NCBI GenBank assembly: GCA_024233285.1
Contig: JACKPU010000002.1
Coordinates: 310,001-374,000 of the forward strand
Reading direction: 5' to 3'
Length of the DNA: 64,000 bases
From: Opitutaceae bacterium
Lineage (GTDB): Bacteria; Verrucomicrobiota; Verrucomicrobiia; Opitutales; Opitutaceae
Positions 27,420-36,027 of the stretch are shown here, one piece after another; positions within the stretch are counted from its first letter, which is position 1; every line of letters begins with the position of its first letter. The notes beneath the pieces are model-generated. The model saw nothing but the letters and a program-made list of their open reading frames with translations, was not told where the DNA came from and made no database searches. The position numbers and the translations under genes were made by a program.

Positions 27420-28385
27420 TTACAGCCCCAGCATGAAGTTGAACGTGCGGTCGCTTTCGCCGGGCAGGGCCTCGTGGCCGTAATCGGGATAGATGACGAC
27501 TTCCTTCTTGGCGGTGATTTTGTTGTAGGCCGCGAACTGGGTCGAGGGCGGGCAGATCGGGTCCATTAGGCCGGTATACATGAGCACCTCGGCTTGGATG
27601 CGCGAGGCGAGATGTTGCAGGTCGATGTAACCGAGCTTGGTGAACACCTCCTGCTCGCGTTCATGCCGCGGGTCGAACATGCGAAAATAGTAGCTGAGTT
27701 CGTCGTAGGCGGCCTTGGCCTGGTCCATCTCCCACACGCGCTGGTAATCGCAGAGAAAGGGGAAGACGGGCGCGGCGCGTTTGATCCGCGGTTCGAGCGC
27801 AGCGCAGGCGATGGTGAGCGCGCCGCCCTGTGAACCACCCATTGCGCCGACTCGCGTGGCGTCCACTTCCTCAAAACTCATCACGACCCGGGCCAACTGT
27901 GCGGTGTCGAGAAAGATGCTGCGGAAAAGGAGCTTTTGCGGGTCCGGATCGTCGAGACCGCGAATGATGTCGCCGCGCAGGGTCGTGCCCTTCACGCCGC
28001 CGGTGTCCTCGGAGCGTCCGCCTTGGCCGCGCGCGTCCATCGCGGCGACGCAAAATCCCTCGCCGGTGTAGCCGAGCTTGCCGGAGAAGTCGCCGCCGTT
28101 GCCCGAGTAGCCGTGAAACTGCAGGATCGCCGGGCACTTGCCCGCGCGTTGCTTCGGGCGAAGGTATTTGGCATAGATGCGGGCACCGCCGACGCCGGTG
28201 AACCACAGGTCAAAAACCTCGGTGTGGCGCGGGGCGATTGCGGCTGAGGGCACGAGTTCGGGTTTGGGATCCGTGGCGTCCAATTCGGCCAGAGCCGTGG
28301 CCCAGTAGGCGTCGAAATCGGCGGGGCGGGGATTGATACCTTGGTAAGTGCGAAGTTCCGCGAGCGGTTTGTCGATGAGGGGCAT
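27420..28385 (-). CDS. Acetyl xylan esterase / cephalosporin-C deacetylase family protein
   Basis: The protein has 321 residues from the ATG at 28385 (MPLIDKPLAELRTYQGINPR), the usual length for the AXE1 family (carbohydrate esterase 7). The alpha/beta hydrolase motifs are: oxyanion-hole region LQFHGYSGNGGDFSGKLGYT, MDARGQGGRSEDTGG, nucleophile Ser185 in VGAMGGSQGGALTIACAALE, Asp in MYTGLMDPICPPSTQFAAYN and His in IYPDYGHEALPGE. Members remove acetyl groups from xylo-oligosaccharides in the cytoplasm. There is no signal peptide. The gene is divergent from the nucleoside phosphorylase at 28535. Confidence 0.92.
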   Translation of the reverse strand: MPLIDKPLAELRTYQGINPRPADFDAYWATALAELDATDPKPELVPSAAIAPRHTEVFDLWFTGVGGARIYAKYLRPKQRAGKCPAILQFHGYSGNGGDFSGKLGYTGEGFCVAAMDARGQGGRSEDTGGVKGTTLRGDIIRGLDDPDPQKLLFRSIFLDTAQLARVVMSFEEVDATRVGAMGGSQGGALTIACAALEPRIKRAAPVFPFLCDYQRVWEMDQAKAAYDELSYYFRMFDPRHEREQEVFTKLGYIDLQHLASRIQAEVLMYTGLMDPICPPSTQFAAYNKITAKKEVVIYPDYGHEALPGESDRTFNFMLGL

Positions 28386-28534
28386 GGGTAAAAGGGAAGG
28401 GAGTAGGCGATGCCAATCCGGCTGAAATTGTCGCGGGATGCAAGACGAGGTGCATTTCAAGTCCCAGATTTTGGCGTCAGTGTGTGGGTTTGATTCGGAT
28501 TGTGTCGGGGCGCCGCCGGCGCGTTGATGACGCC

Positions 28535-29233
28535 ATGAAAGTCGCATTCATCAGTGGCACGAGCATCGTCAATTCCGACCTGTTTGCCTCGTGGGCCGTC
28601 AAAACCATCCGGACCGAATACGGCGAGGTCACTTACAAGACGCAGGGCGACTTTGCCCTGATCAACCGGCACGGTTATGCGTTTCCGCTGCCGCCGCATT
28701 CGATCAATTATCGCGCCAACATCCGGGCGCTGGCGGAGCTGGGTTTCAAGGATGTGGTTTCGCTCAACTCGGTCGGATCGCTGAAGAAGGACCTGCCGCC
28801 CGGCACGTTCGTGTCTTGCAGCGACTACGTTGGTCTGCAGCAAGGACCGGCGACGTTTTACGATCAGGAGCTCAAGGGCGGCGCGCCCGGCATCGCCAAC
28901 AACCTGATCCCGTTGCTGCTCGAAAAGCTCGCCCCGGAATTCACGATTCACCCCGGCAAGGTTTACGTGCAGATGCGCGGCCCGCGATTTGAAACCAAGG
29001 CGGAGATTCGCATCGTGCAGCACTGGGGCGACGTCATCGGCATGACGGCCTGTCACGAAGCTGATCTGTGCACCGAGGCCGGGCTCAATTACAACAGCCT
29101 CGCACTCATCGACAATTACGCCAACGGCCTTGAAGGCACCGAGATCGACTTCGCGAAGTTCAAGGAGCTCGTAAAGGACAACCAGGCCAAGGTGAACCGG
29201 CTGTTCCAGCGCATGCTGGAGATCCTCGGATAA
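28535..29233 (+). CDS. Purine nucleoside phosphorylase family, MTA-phosphorylase-like
   Basis: The protein has 232 residues from the ATG at 28535; the in-frame upstream ATG at 28484 adds non-homologous sequence. Family signatures are MKVAFISGTSIVNSDL (phosphate region), FPLPPHSINYRANIRALAEL (an HxINYRANI motif of MTA phosphorylases), VYVQMRGPRFETKAEIRIVQ and GMTACHEADLCTEAGLNYNS. MTA phosphorylase splits methylthioadenosine in methionine salvage. It is shorter than the common 270-290 residues, so assignment within the family is not certain. A phospholipase D-type gene starts 18 bases downstream. Confidence 0.8.
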   Translation: MKVAFISGTSIVNSDLFASWAVKTIRTEYGEVTYKTQGDFALINRHGYAFPLPPHSINYRANIRALAELGFKDVVSLNSVGSLKKDLPPGTFVSCSDYVGLQQGPATFYDQELKGGAPGIANNLIPLLLEKLAPEFTIHPGKVYVQMRGPRFETKAEIRIVQHWGDVIGMTACHEADLCTEAGLNYNSLALIDNYANGLEGTEIDFAKFKELVKDNQAKVNRLFQRMLEILG

Positions 29234-29251
29234 ACCAGTGGTCAGCGTATC

Positions 29252-30949
29252 ATGAAGATTTGGCGCATACTCGGTCTGCTGGCGCTGGTCTGGACCGGCG
29301 TAGCCCGCGCAGAGGGGTTTGCTGATTCGCCGTTTGGACCAGTGTCGCTTGCTGATCCGGCTGATCCGACCGCGGGCAATCGCGTCGTCAGCATCGAAAA
29401 CGGCCGTGATGCGTTGTTGGTGCGTTTGCACCTGATCCGGCAGGCGCGCGCATCGATCGACATCCAAACCTTCATTTGGACCGACGATGAGTGTGGCCGG
29501 TTGCTCATGTATGAATTGATCGAGGCGGCCAGACGCGGGGTGCGCGTCCGCATCATCGCCGACCACATGGTGTCCGACCAGGATCCGCGCACCGTGGCGT
29601 TTCTGGCGACGGTGCACCCGAATTTCCAGGTGCGGCACTACCGGCCGGCGATGCGGCGCATCAATCCGTCGCTTTGGCAGACGATGCTGGCGGGGGCGTT
29701 GTCGTTTCACGGCACCAACCAGCGGATGCACAACAAGCTCATGGTCTTCGACGGGGCGATCATGCTGACCGGCGGGCGCAATATCGAGAACACCTATTTC
29801 GATCATTCGCGCACCATGAACTTCCGCGATCGCGACGTGCTGGCGGTCGGGCCCGTGGCGCAGGTGGCGGCGGACTCCTTTGAGGAATTCTGGAATTTCA
29901 AACACACCGTGCCCGGCACGGAATTGACCGACGTGGCGGCGATCATCGCCGCGGACAAGTATCCGCGTTACGAATCGCGGGCCGATTACGATTTTGGCGT
30001 GTTCTTTGCCGACGAAGCGGCACTGACGGGTGAAGTGGCGGCGGCGGCCACGCGCCTGGGCGGCCAGCTGCGACTCGTGGCCAAGGTGCGGTTTATTGTG
30101 GACCTGCCGGGGAAATCGTCGGGTTGGTTTGCGCGCGATTCACTCATCACCCGCAAACTGCGCGCTCTGGCGGCGGGGGCGGAGCGCGACATCGTCATGC
30201 AGACGCCCTATTTGATTCTGAGCAAACCGGCGCGCCGGCTGGTGAAGGAGCTGCAGCGCAAGAATCCGGACATGAGAATCAGGATCTCATCGAACAGTTT
30301 TGCTTCGACCGACAACCTTCTTGCCTATTCGGCCAACTACCGGCTGCGTGGCGTTTACGTGCGCGATCTCGGGCTCGAGATTCACGAATTCAAACCGCAA
30401 CCGGAATCCCTGCGCGAATTGTTTCCCGATTACGATGCCATGGCGGATCTGGCCGCGGCGGAGCAACCGCGCAATCCCGCGAAGCCGTTCCTGTGCATCC
30501 ACGCCAAGTCGCTGGTCGTGGACGACCGCGTGAGTTTTGTGGGCTCTTACAACCTCGATCCGCGCTCCGAAAACCTTAACACCGAGGTTGGCCTGGTCAT
30601 CGAAGATGAGTTGTTTGCCCGCGAATTGCGCGCGGCAATCGAAGCCGACATGCAACCGGAGAACAGCTGGGTTATCGGCAAACGCGATCTGCCCCTGCCG
30701 GTTGGTATGGTCAACGCCTTGATCGACGGGATCATCTCGCACACGCCGCTGGATGTCTGGCCGGTGCAAAACACGACCAGCTATGAATTGCGGCCCGATA
30801 AGGCCGAACTTCCGTTGGGGCATCCGGATTTTCACCGCCACTATCGCGATGCGGGACCGTTTCCGGGCACGGACGGTTTGTTGTCCACGAAGGAAATTCT
30901 CACGCGCATTTACAAGGCGGTCGGATCGCCTTTGACGCCGATTCTTTAG
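29252..30949 (+). CDS. Phospholipase D family protein, cardiolipin synthase C-like
   Basis: The protein has 565 residues with a signal peptide (MKIWRILGLLALVWTGVARA). Two HKD motifs are present: HNKLMVFDGAIMLTGGRN (first) and HAKSLVVDDRVSFVGSYNLD (second), each with the following Glu/Asn residues. The N-terminal part (RLHLIRQARASIDIQTFIWT, DDECGRLLMYELIEAARRGV) and overall length match ClsC/YmdC, which makes cardiolipin from phosphatidylglycerol and phosphatidylethanolamine. It is likely anchored or secreted at the inner membrane. It follows the phosphorylase gene closely and may be cotranscribed with it. Confidence 0.85.
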   Translation: MKIWRILGLLALVWTGVARAEGFADSPFGPVSLADPADPTAGNRVVSIENGRDALLVRLHLIRQARASIDIQTFIWTDDECGRLLMYELIEAARRGVRVRIIADHMVSDQDPRTVAFLATVHPNFQVRHYRPAMRRINPSLWQTMLAGALSFHGTNQRMHNKLMVFDGAIMLTGGRNIENTYFDHSRTMNFRDRDVLAVGPVAQVAADSFEEFWNFKHTVPGTELTDVAAIIAADKYPRYESRADYDFGVFFADEAALTGEVAAAATRLGGQLRLVAKVRFIVDLPGKSSGWFARDSLITRKLRALAAGAERDIVMQTPYLILSKPARRLVKELQRKNPDMRIRISSNSFASTDNLLAYSANYRLRGVYVRDLGLEIHEFKPQPESLRELFPDYDAMADLAAAEQPRNPAKPFLCIHAKSLVVDDRVSFVGSYNLDPRSENLNTEVGLVIEDELFARELRAAIEADMQPENSWVIGKRDLPLPVGMVNALIDGIISHTPLDVWPVQNTTSYELRPDKAELPLGHPDFHRHYRDAGPFPGTDGLLSTKEILTRIYKAVGSPLTPIL

Positions 30950-31006
30950 CCGTCGCGGCAAAAAGCCTTTGTGTCCGCCGGCGGTTTCATGGTGAAACAA
31001 GCCATC

Positions 31007-31831
31007 ATGAAAATCGGTATTCTGGGCATGGGGATCATCGGCCGCATTTGGGCGGGACATTATCAAACCGACGGTATGTTGGCGGGCACTTGGAATCGCA
31101 CGCCGCAGCCCGATGCGCCGGCGTGGTGCGACACGCCCGAGGCCGTGGCGGAGGCGGCGGATGTCATCCAGATCGTGGTGGCCGACCCTCCGGCGGTGGA
31201 ATCGGTGCTCAATCGCATTCTGCCCAAGCTAGGTCCCGGCAAGATCGTGGTCCAGTCGAGCACGATCGATCCGGCCAGCAGCGATAAGTTCCACTCGCTC
31301 GTCACCGGCACCGGGGCGCGCTATCTTGAAGCGCCGTTCACCGGCAGCAAACCCGGCGCGGAAACGCGCAAGACCGTCTATTATCTCGGCGGTGACGAAG
31401 CCTTGATCGCGGAGCTCAAACCGTTCTTCGACGTGGTTTCGCAAGTGCGCATCCGCATTGGCGATCACCGGCAGGCCTGCACGCTCAAGCTCGCGATGAA
31501 CCTCAACCTCGCCGTGCAATTGGAGGCGCTGTGCGAGTCGCTTGCGATGGTGCGCCGCTCCGGCGTGAGCGATGACATTTATTTCAACGTGCTCAACAGC
31601 AACGCGGCCTGTTCCGGCCTGACCAAGCTCAAGGAACCGAAGCTGCGCAATGCCGATTGGTCACCGCAGTTTTCGACCAAACACATGGCCAAGGACATGC
31701 GGCTGGCCTCCAGCATCAACGGCTGCGAGGATTTCCCCGTGCTCGACGCCGTCCGCCATCGCCTCGCCGAGGCCGAGCGCGCGGGTTTTGCCGACGAGGA
31801 CTTCGCCGCGGTGATGAAGCTGCTGGGCTAA
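31007..31831 (+). CDS. NAD(P)-dependent oxidoreductase, 3-hydroxyisobutyrate dehydrogenase family
   Basis: The protein has 274 residues from ATG 31007 (MKIGILGMGIIGRIWAGHYQ); in-frame starts at 30989 and 30971 lie upstream. The Rossmann GxGxxG motif is at residues 7-12, the substrate-loop pattern VVQSSTIDPASSDKFHSLV and ARYLEAPFTGSKPGAETRKT matches the beta-hydroxyacid dehydrogenase family, and the catalytic Lys is in QACTLKLAMNLNLAVQLEAL (KLxxN). The family covers hydroxyisobutyrate, tartronate semialdehyde and GLYR1-type substrates. Its stop codon overlaps that of the convergent gene at 31828. Confidence 0.88.
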   Translation: MKIGILGMGIIGRIWAGHYQTDGMLAGTWNRTPQPDAPAWCDTPEAVAEAADVIQIVVADPPAVESVLNRILPKLGPGKIVVQSSTIDPASSDKFHSLVTGTGARYLEAPFTGSKPGAETRKTVYYLGGDEALIAELKPFFDVVSQVRIRIGDHRQACTLKLAMNLNLAVQLEALCESLAMVRRSGVSDDIYFNVLNSNAACSGLTKLKEPKLRNADWSPQFSTKHMAKDMRLASSINGCEDFPVLDAVRHRLAEAERAGFADEDFAAVMKLLG

Positions 31832-32841
31832 TCGGATTTAGCGGTGGCGATGTCCGTTTGGTAAAGCCGGCGGTCGCTGAAAATGTCCGTCCACGTGACG
31901 TCGTCCGTGTAGTCTTCGGACAGGTGTTGTTGCAACAGTCCGAAGGTGCCGGCGAGGCCGAGCAGGATGTGCGGGTGCTCGTCCAGCAATTCCGCGCGGC
32001 GGTTTGTCCAGGCGGATTCGACGGTGCGACCGAAGCGATGCACGGCGTCGCGGATCTCACCCGCCCGGTAACCCGGCGCGGTTTCGCCGGCGAACTTCAG
32101 GGCGTAGAGCGCATCGAGTTCGAGGTAGCTCACGGGATAGTGACCGGGATCGTCGAGCCAGCGGGCATCGGGCAATTGCATCGCGAGCACGCTGTCGATC
32201 AGGCGCTCCGGCGCGGGAAACGCGCGCTGATGATGTTGATAAATCGGGAGGATGTGGGCGCTGCCGCCGAGGGCCTGATGACGGTCGGTGTGCGGGATGC
32301 CCTTGGCCCACCAACCGGTGGCGCGGTCGAGATGCGCATCGAGCCAGTTAAACACGGCGGTCCGCCACTCCCTCGGGCAGGCGGCGCTCATGCTGTAGAT
32401 ATGCATGCCGCCCCAGAACAGATGCGAGGCGGACCATTGCGCGGCCCAGTCGATTTGCTCGAGCCATGCGGGCACCTCAGCCGGATCGGCAAACGGCGCA
32501 TAGAGCGTGTGCGGATAACGCATGGGTTCGCCCAAGGCGCCAAGTGCGCCGACAACCATGCCGTGGCCGTGGAGTTGCGAATGATGCGTGAAGACGTCGG
32601 TGAACGTGCCGTTGGGTTTTTGAAACGAATTGATGTGGTCGGCCCAGGCGCGCCGTTCCGCGGGCGAAAGTGTTTCCACCAGCGTCTCGCCCATGAGCGT
32701 CCGCATCAGTGCGACGTCGAGCGACGCATAGAGGTCGGTGCGGCGACCCCGGCCGCCGCGATAGCTGCCGACCGGACCGTCCCGGTCGCGCAGACTGGCC
32801 AGGTGATTGAGCAGGACGGAGCGAACGTCGCCTAGATTCAT
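31828..32841 (-). CDS. Hypothetical alpha-helical protein, possibly a glycan-processing barrel
   Basis: The protein has 337 residues from ATG 32841 (MNLGDVRSVLLNHLASLRD); a start at 32856 is possible. No family is recognised. Helical hairpins with WADHINSFQKPNGTFTD, HGHGMVVGALGALGEPMRYP and DAVHRFGRTVESAWTNRRAE recall (alpha/alpha) barrels such as prenyltransferase or glycosidase folds, and conserved-looking His, Trp and Asp residues (WWAKGIPHTDRH, SAHILPIYQHHQR) suggest a pocket. The gene is divergent from the sialidase-like gene 50 bases away, so the two are likely co-regulated. Its stop codon overlaps the convergent dehydrogenase stop. Confidence 0.6.
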   Translation of the reverse strand: MNLGDVRSVLLNHLASLRDRDGPVGSYRGGRGRRTDLYASLDVALMRTLMGETLVETLSPAERRAWADHINSFQKPNGTFTDVFTHHSQLHGHGMVVGALGALGEPMRYPHTLYAPFADPAEVPAWLEQIDWAAQWSASHLFWGGMHIYSMSAACPREWRTAVFNWLDAHLDRATGWWAKGIPHTDRHQALGGSAHILPIYQHHQRAFPAPERLIDSVLAMQLPDARWLDDPGHYPVSYLELDALYALKFAGETAPGYRAGEIRDAVHRFGRTVESAWTNRRAELLDEHPHILLGLAGTFGLLQQHLSEDYTDDVTWTDIFSDRRLYQTDIATAKSD

Positions 32842-32890
32842 GCGAGACAATCTCATTGCCACGGTCCCGGCGCGAGGCGAAGAAAAATGC

Positions 32891-34150
32891 ATGGTCACCC
32901 CGATTGCTGAAACGCTGGCGCGCGAAGTCCGGCGCACCCACCCCGACCACATCGTTTACGTGCCGCAGAGTGTCGACGGTTCCACGCACGACACGGGCAA
33001 CGAGCACTTTCTCGTTTCCGAGCATCCGCAGGGCGGTCTGTTCGCGGTGTGGACGCAGAGCTCCTACGAGGGCGAGCCGGATCAACGCGTGGTGTTTGCG
33101 CGCAGCCGGGATGGCGGTGAAACGTGGAGCGCGCCGAAGTTCGTCGCCGGTCCGGCGGATGGCGGCGGCATCGCCAGCTGGCAGTTTCCCCTGATCTCAA
33201 AATCCGGCCGCATTTACCTCTACTACAACCGTTACATCGGACGGCACGACTACGCGATGTCCACCTGCGGAGTGATGGCGGGCAAATACTCCGATGACGG
33301 CGGCGAAACGTGGTCGGCCGAACAGGTCGTGCCGATGCCGCGCAGCAAGTGGGATCATCCGGATACCGGCATTCCGTCCAACTGGATCATCTGGCAAAAA
33401 CCGTTGAAGTTTTTTGATGGTCATTACTACGCGGGCTTCACGCGCTGGGTGAGCCCGGCGGTGTCGGGTCCGCGGCGCGTGGAGTATTGGTGGTCACAGG
33501 CCTCGGTCGTGGAATTCATGCGCTTTGAAAACGTGGACGACGATCCCGAGCCGCGCGACCTGCGCATCAGTTGGATTTGCGCGAACGAGAACGCCCTCCA
33601 ATACGGCCATATCGGTCATCCGGATGTGAGTGTGGTGCAGGAACCGGCGATCGTGCTGCTGCCGGATGGGCGCTTGTTCTGCGTGATGCGCACCAATGCC
33701 GGGCACGCCGTGTGGTCCGAATCAGCGGACAAAGGCGATACGTGGACGCAACCCGTCGCGTTGCGCCAGACGGATGACCGTTTGCCGCTCCCGCATCCGT
33801 GCAGTCCGTGTCCGATCTACGAAGTATCGCCGGGCGAATACATTTTTCTCTTTCACAATCACGACGGGCACATGGGCGGGTGGGGGCCGATGAATAGCGA
33901 AAACCACCGGCGGCCGATCTGGCTTGTGCGCGGCCTGTTCCGCCCCGGGGCGAAGCAACCGGTCTGGTTTTCCGAACCGCAGTTCTTCATGGACAACGGC
34001 GGCGTGCCGATGCGCCGCGCCGATCTGGCGATGTATGCGAGCACCACGGCCAGCGAGGATGGTATCACGCTGTGGTATCCCGAACGGAAGTTCTTCCTGC
34101 TGGGGAAAAAGATCACGCGCGCGGCCCTCGCGGAGATCGCGGTGCCGTGA
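32891..34150 (+). CDS. Sialidase-like (BNR/Asp-box) protein
   Basis: The protein has 419 residues from the ATG at 32891 (MVTPIAETLAREVRRTHPDH); an in-frame ATG at 32840 would overlap the divergent gene. Three Asp-box motifs of six-bladed propellers are seen: SRDGGETWSAPK, SDDGGETWSAEQ and SADKGDTWTQPV, with SKSGRIYLYYNRYIG and LPDGRLFCVMRTNAGHAVWS between them. The Asp boxes and length fit exo-sialidase-like proteins of the GH33 clan, but I cannot verify the catalytic Tyr/Glu pair or the arginine triad. No signal peptide is present, so cytoplasmic action on a taken-up glycoside is likely. Confidence 0.75.
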   Translation: MVTPIAETLAREVRRTHPDHIVYVPQSVDGSTHDTGNEHFLVSEHPQGGLFAVWTQSSYEGEPDQRVVFARSRDGGETWSAPKFVAGPADGGGIASWQFPLISKSGRIYLYYNRYIGRHDYAMSTCGVMAGKYSDDGGETWSAEQVVPMPRSKWDHPDTGIPSNWIIWQKPLKFFDGHYYAGFTRWVSPAVSGPRRVEYWWSQASVVEFMRFENVDDDPEPRDLRISWICANENALQYGHIGHPDVSVVQEPAIVLLPDGRLFCVMRTNAGHAVWSESADKGDTWTQPVALRQTDDRLPLPHPCSPCPIYEVSPGEYIFLFHNHDGHMGGWGPMNSENHRRPIWLVRGLFRPGAKQPVWFSEPQFFMDNGGVPMRRADLAMYASTTASEDGITLWYPERKFFLLGKKITRAALAEIAVP

Positions 34151-34157
34151 TGTCCGG

Positions 34158-34994
34158 TCAGGCGTGAGCCTGAGCGGGCGGGGTTTGTTGCTGCCAGGAC
34201 GTGGAGCGCGGCGAGCAGCCGAGATTCTTTTTGAACACACGGTGAAACTGCGGGTAGCTGCCGAAGCCGGCGGCGAGGGCGGCCTCCAGCATCGTGTGCC
34301 GCTGCCCGTTGCCATACAGGCGCAGAAATTTCGCCAGGCGTTGCCGGTTGCGGAAATCCACGATCGTCACGCCGGTTTGTTGTTTGAACAAGCGGCTGAG
34401 CCGCGCGGGACTCAGACCGGTTTGCCGGGTGAGTTGGGCGAGGTTGGTCGAGTCACTGTCGCGCTGGAGCAGTTGCGCCGCCTTTTCAACCGCGGGATGC
34501 ACGTCCTCGATCGGAATGGCGCTGGCATTTTCAAAGTATTGCCAGGCCGTCAGGAAGGCATAGCCGAGACCGGCATTGAACAGGGCGGCCCGATCCTTGG
34601 TTGCCGCGGTGTTTTCCAACAGGGTGCAGAGATACTGCACTTGTTTCAACGTGAGCCGGCGGCAGACCTCGCCGCTGGCGCGATCACGTCTGAGCGGTTC
34701 GTGGTTTGCATCGGTGGCGATTTCGCCGAGAGCCTGCGGTCGGAAGACCCCGATCCACATTTCAAAATCGACGGATTCCTGCACGAGCACGTGATTCTGC
34801 GTGGGATAAAGCCAGATGAGGTCGCCCCGGCGCATCTGACACTTTTCGTTATCCAAGAGGTAGACGCCGGAGCCGCGGGTCACGAGGTTGAACTCGAGTT
34901 CGACGTGATGATGGTAGGTGTGCCGCCAATCCTGAAAGCGGTAGTGCCAGAGATTGCCCTGCCAGTCTTTCGGGAGATTCAATGTTTCCAGCAT
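34158..34994 (-). CDS. AraC family transcriptional regulator (divergent to second PhyH gene)
   Basis: The protein has 278 residues from ATG 34994 (MLETLNLPKDWQGNLWHYRF); an ATG at 35015 is also in frame. The N-terminal cupin domain is visible (HTYHHHVELEFNLVTRGSGV, MRRGDLIWLYPTQNHVLV). The C-terminal part has two helix-turn-helix units (TNLAQLTRQTGLSPARLSRL and TMLEAALAAGFGSYPQFHRV) with the signature FKKNLGCSPRSTS. It is divergent from the dioxygenase at 35069, with less than 80 bases between them, and so likely controls that gene. The arrangement mirrors the pair at 15.9-17.6 kb. Confidence 0.9.
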   Translation of the reverse strand: MLETLNLPKDWQGNLWHYRFQDWRHTYHHHVELEFNLVTRGSGVYLLDNEKCQMRRGDLIWLYPTQNHVLVQESVDFEMWIGVFRPQALGEIATDANHEPLRRDRASGEVCRRLTLKQVQYLCTLLENTAATKDRAALFNAGLGYAFLTAWQYFENASAIPIEDVHPAVEKAAQLLQRDSDSTNLAQLTRQTGLSPARLSRLFKQQTGVTIVDFRNRQRLAKFLRLYGNGQRHTMLEAALAAGFGSYPQFHRVFKKNLGCSPRSTSWQQQTPPAQAHA

Positions 34995-35068
34995 CGCGAC
35001 AAAAAATGATAACATGACGACGGAAAACGAGAAGAATTCGCCGATGCGTTCCCGTATGCTGCGAGGCC

Positions 35069-35887
35069 ATGAGCCTGCTTACCCCCCAACAACAAGCCCT
35101 CTATCATGAGGAAGGTTATTTCATTCTGCCGGGAGTTCTTCCGCCCGAAACCCTCACCATGCTTCGCGAGGAGTGCTCCTATTTTCTCGGCTACATGGAT
35201 GCCTCCATGGACGCCAAGGGCGTCGAAGTGGATGGGATCAATCACCGCGGCAAACGTTACTTCATCGGCAATCGCTACCGGTTGAGCCAGCGCATGCGGG
35301 AGTTCCTTTTCAGCCCCATGATGGCCGAGGTGGCGCAGGCGGCGCTGGGCCCGGATGTCTGGTTGTTCAACGAACAATGGGTCGTGAAAAACGCCGAGCA
35401 GGGCATGAAGTTCGGGTGGCATCAGGACAGTGGTTACGTGATGAAGAGTCATCCCGACGCGCAGCATCCGCCGTATCTCACCTGCTGGGTGACGCTGGAT
35501 GATGTCAGCGAAATCAATGGCACGGTTTATCTGCTCCCGCATTCGCGCGGCGGCACGAAGAACACGATCTACAGTCACGAACTCGAGCCCGGTTCGAATG
35601 ATCTCATCGCCTACAAGGGCGACGATCCCGGCGACCCGCTGATTGTGCCGGCGGGCACGATTGTCGGATTCTCCAGCTACAACTTTCACCGCAGCGGTCC
35701 CAACACGACCAACCGCATGCGCCGCATTTATCTCCCGCAATACGCCTCGGGTCCGATTGGGGATGACTCTGTGCGGGCTTGGGCGATGGCCGTGCCCTTT
35801 GTGCGCGACGGGAAAATCATTTACGACCGGGCCAATGACAAAGCCGAAAACCACGGTCCGTTCGGCACGAAGAAATCGCGCGGCTAG
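35069..35887 (+). CDS. Phytanoyl-CoA dioxygenase (PhyH) family protein, second copy
   Basis: The protein has 272 residues and is an Fe(II)/2-oxoglutarate oxygenase with His118 and Asp120 in GMKFGWHQDSGYVMKSHPD and the distal His near 207 in SSYNFHRSGPNTTNRMRRIY, whose Arg would bind 2-oxoglutarate. LTCWVTLDDVSEINGTVYLL PHSR and VPAGTIVGFSSYNFH are typical PhyH strands. It is not closely similar to the copy at 15939, so this is not a simple duplication. The substrate is unknown. GAGG lies close upstream of the ATG. Confidence 0.88.
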   Translation: MSLLTPQQQALYHEEGYFILPGVLPPETLTMLREECSYFLGYMDASMDAKGVEVDGINHRGKRYFIGNRYRLSQRMREFLFSPMMAEVAQAALGPDVWLFNEQWVVKNAEQGMKFGWHQDSGYVMKSHPDAQHPPYLTCWVTLDDVSEINGTVYLLPHSRGGTKNTIYSHELEPGSNDLIAYKGDDPGDPLIVPAGTIVGFSSYNFHRSGPNTTNRMRRIYLPQYASGPIGDDSVRAWAMAVPFVRDGKIIYDRANDKAENHGPFGTKKSRG

Positions 35888-36015
35888 AGCACGAAGTCAG
35901 CTTTCCTGGCTGAGTCTGCGGTCGGTGCTTCCGGTTTGCGCGCGAGGGCGGCGAGCCCGAGTGAGGTGACCCCGACGCGGCCGATGGGGCCGAGAAAGCT
36001 ACTGGCACGCGCCAT
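35884..36015 (-). pseudogene. 43-codon frame, possible C-terminal remnant of a Trk/Ktr potassium transporter
   Basis: A short frame starts 12 bases after the kdpE stop and encodes ARASSFLGPIGRVGVTSLGL then AALARKPEAP and a polar tail. The SFLGPIGRVG...LGLAALARK part resembles the last membrane helix of TrkH/KtrB proteins (FLGRVGPLTLxLALARR). It would be the final piece of such a gene left behind next to kdpDE. Length and similarity are small, so chance cannot be excluded. Its stop overlaps the dioxygenase stop. Confidence 0.3.
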
Positions 36016-36027
36016 TGCTGCGCTTGG

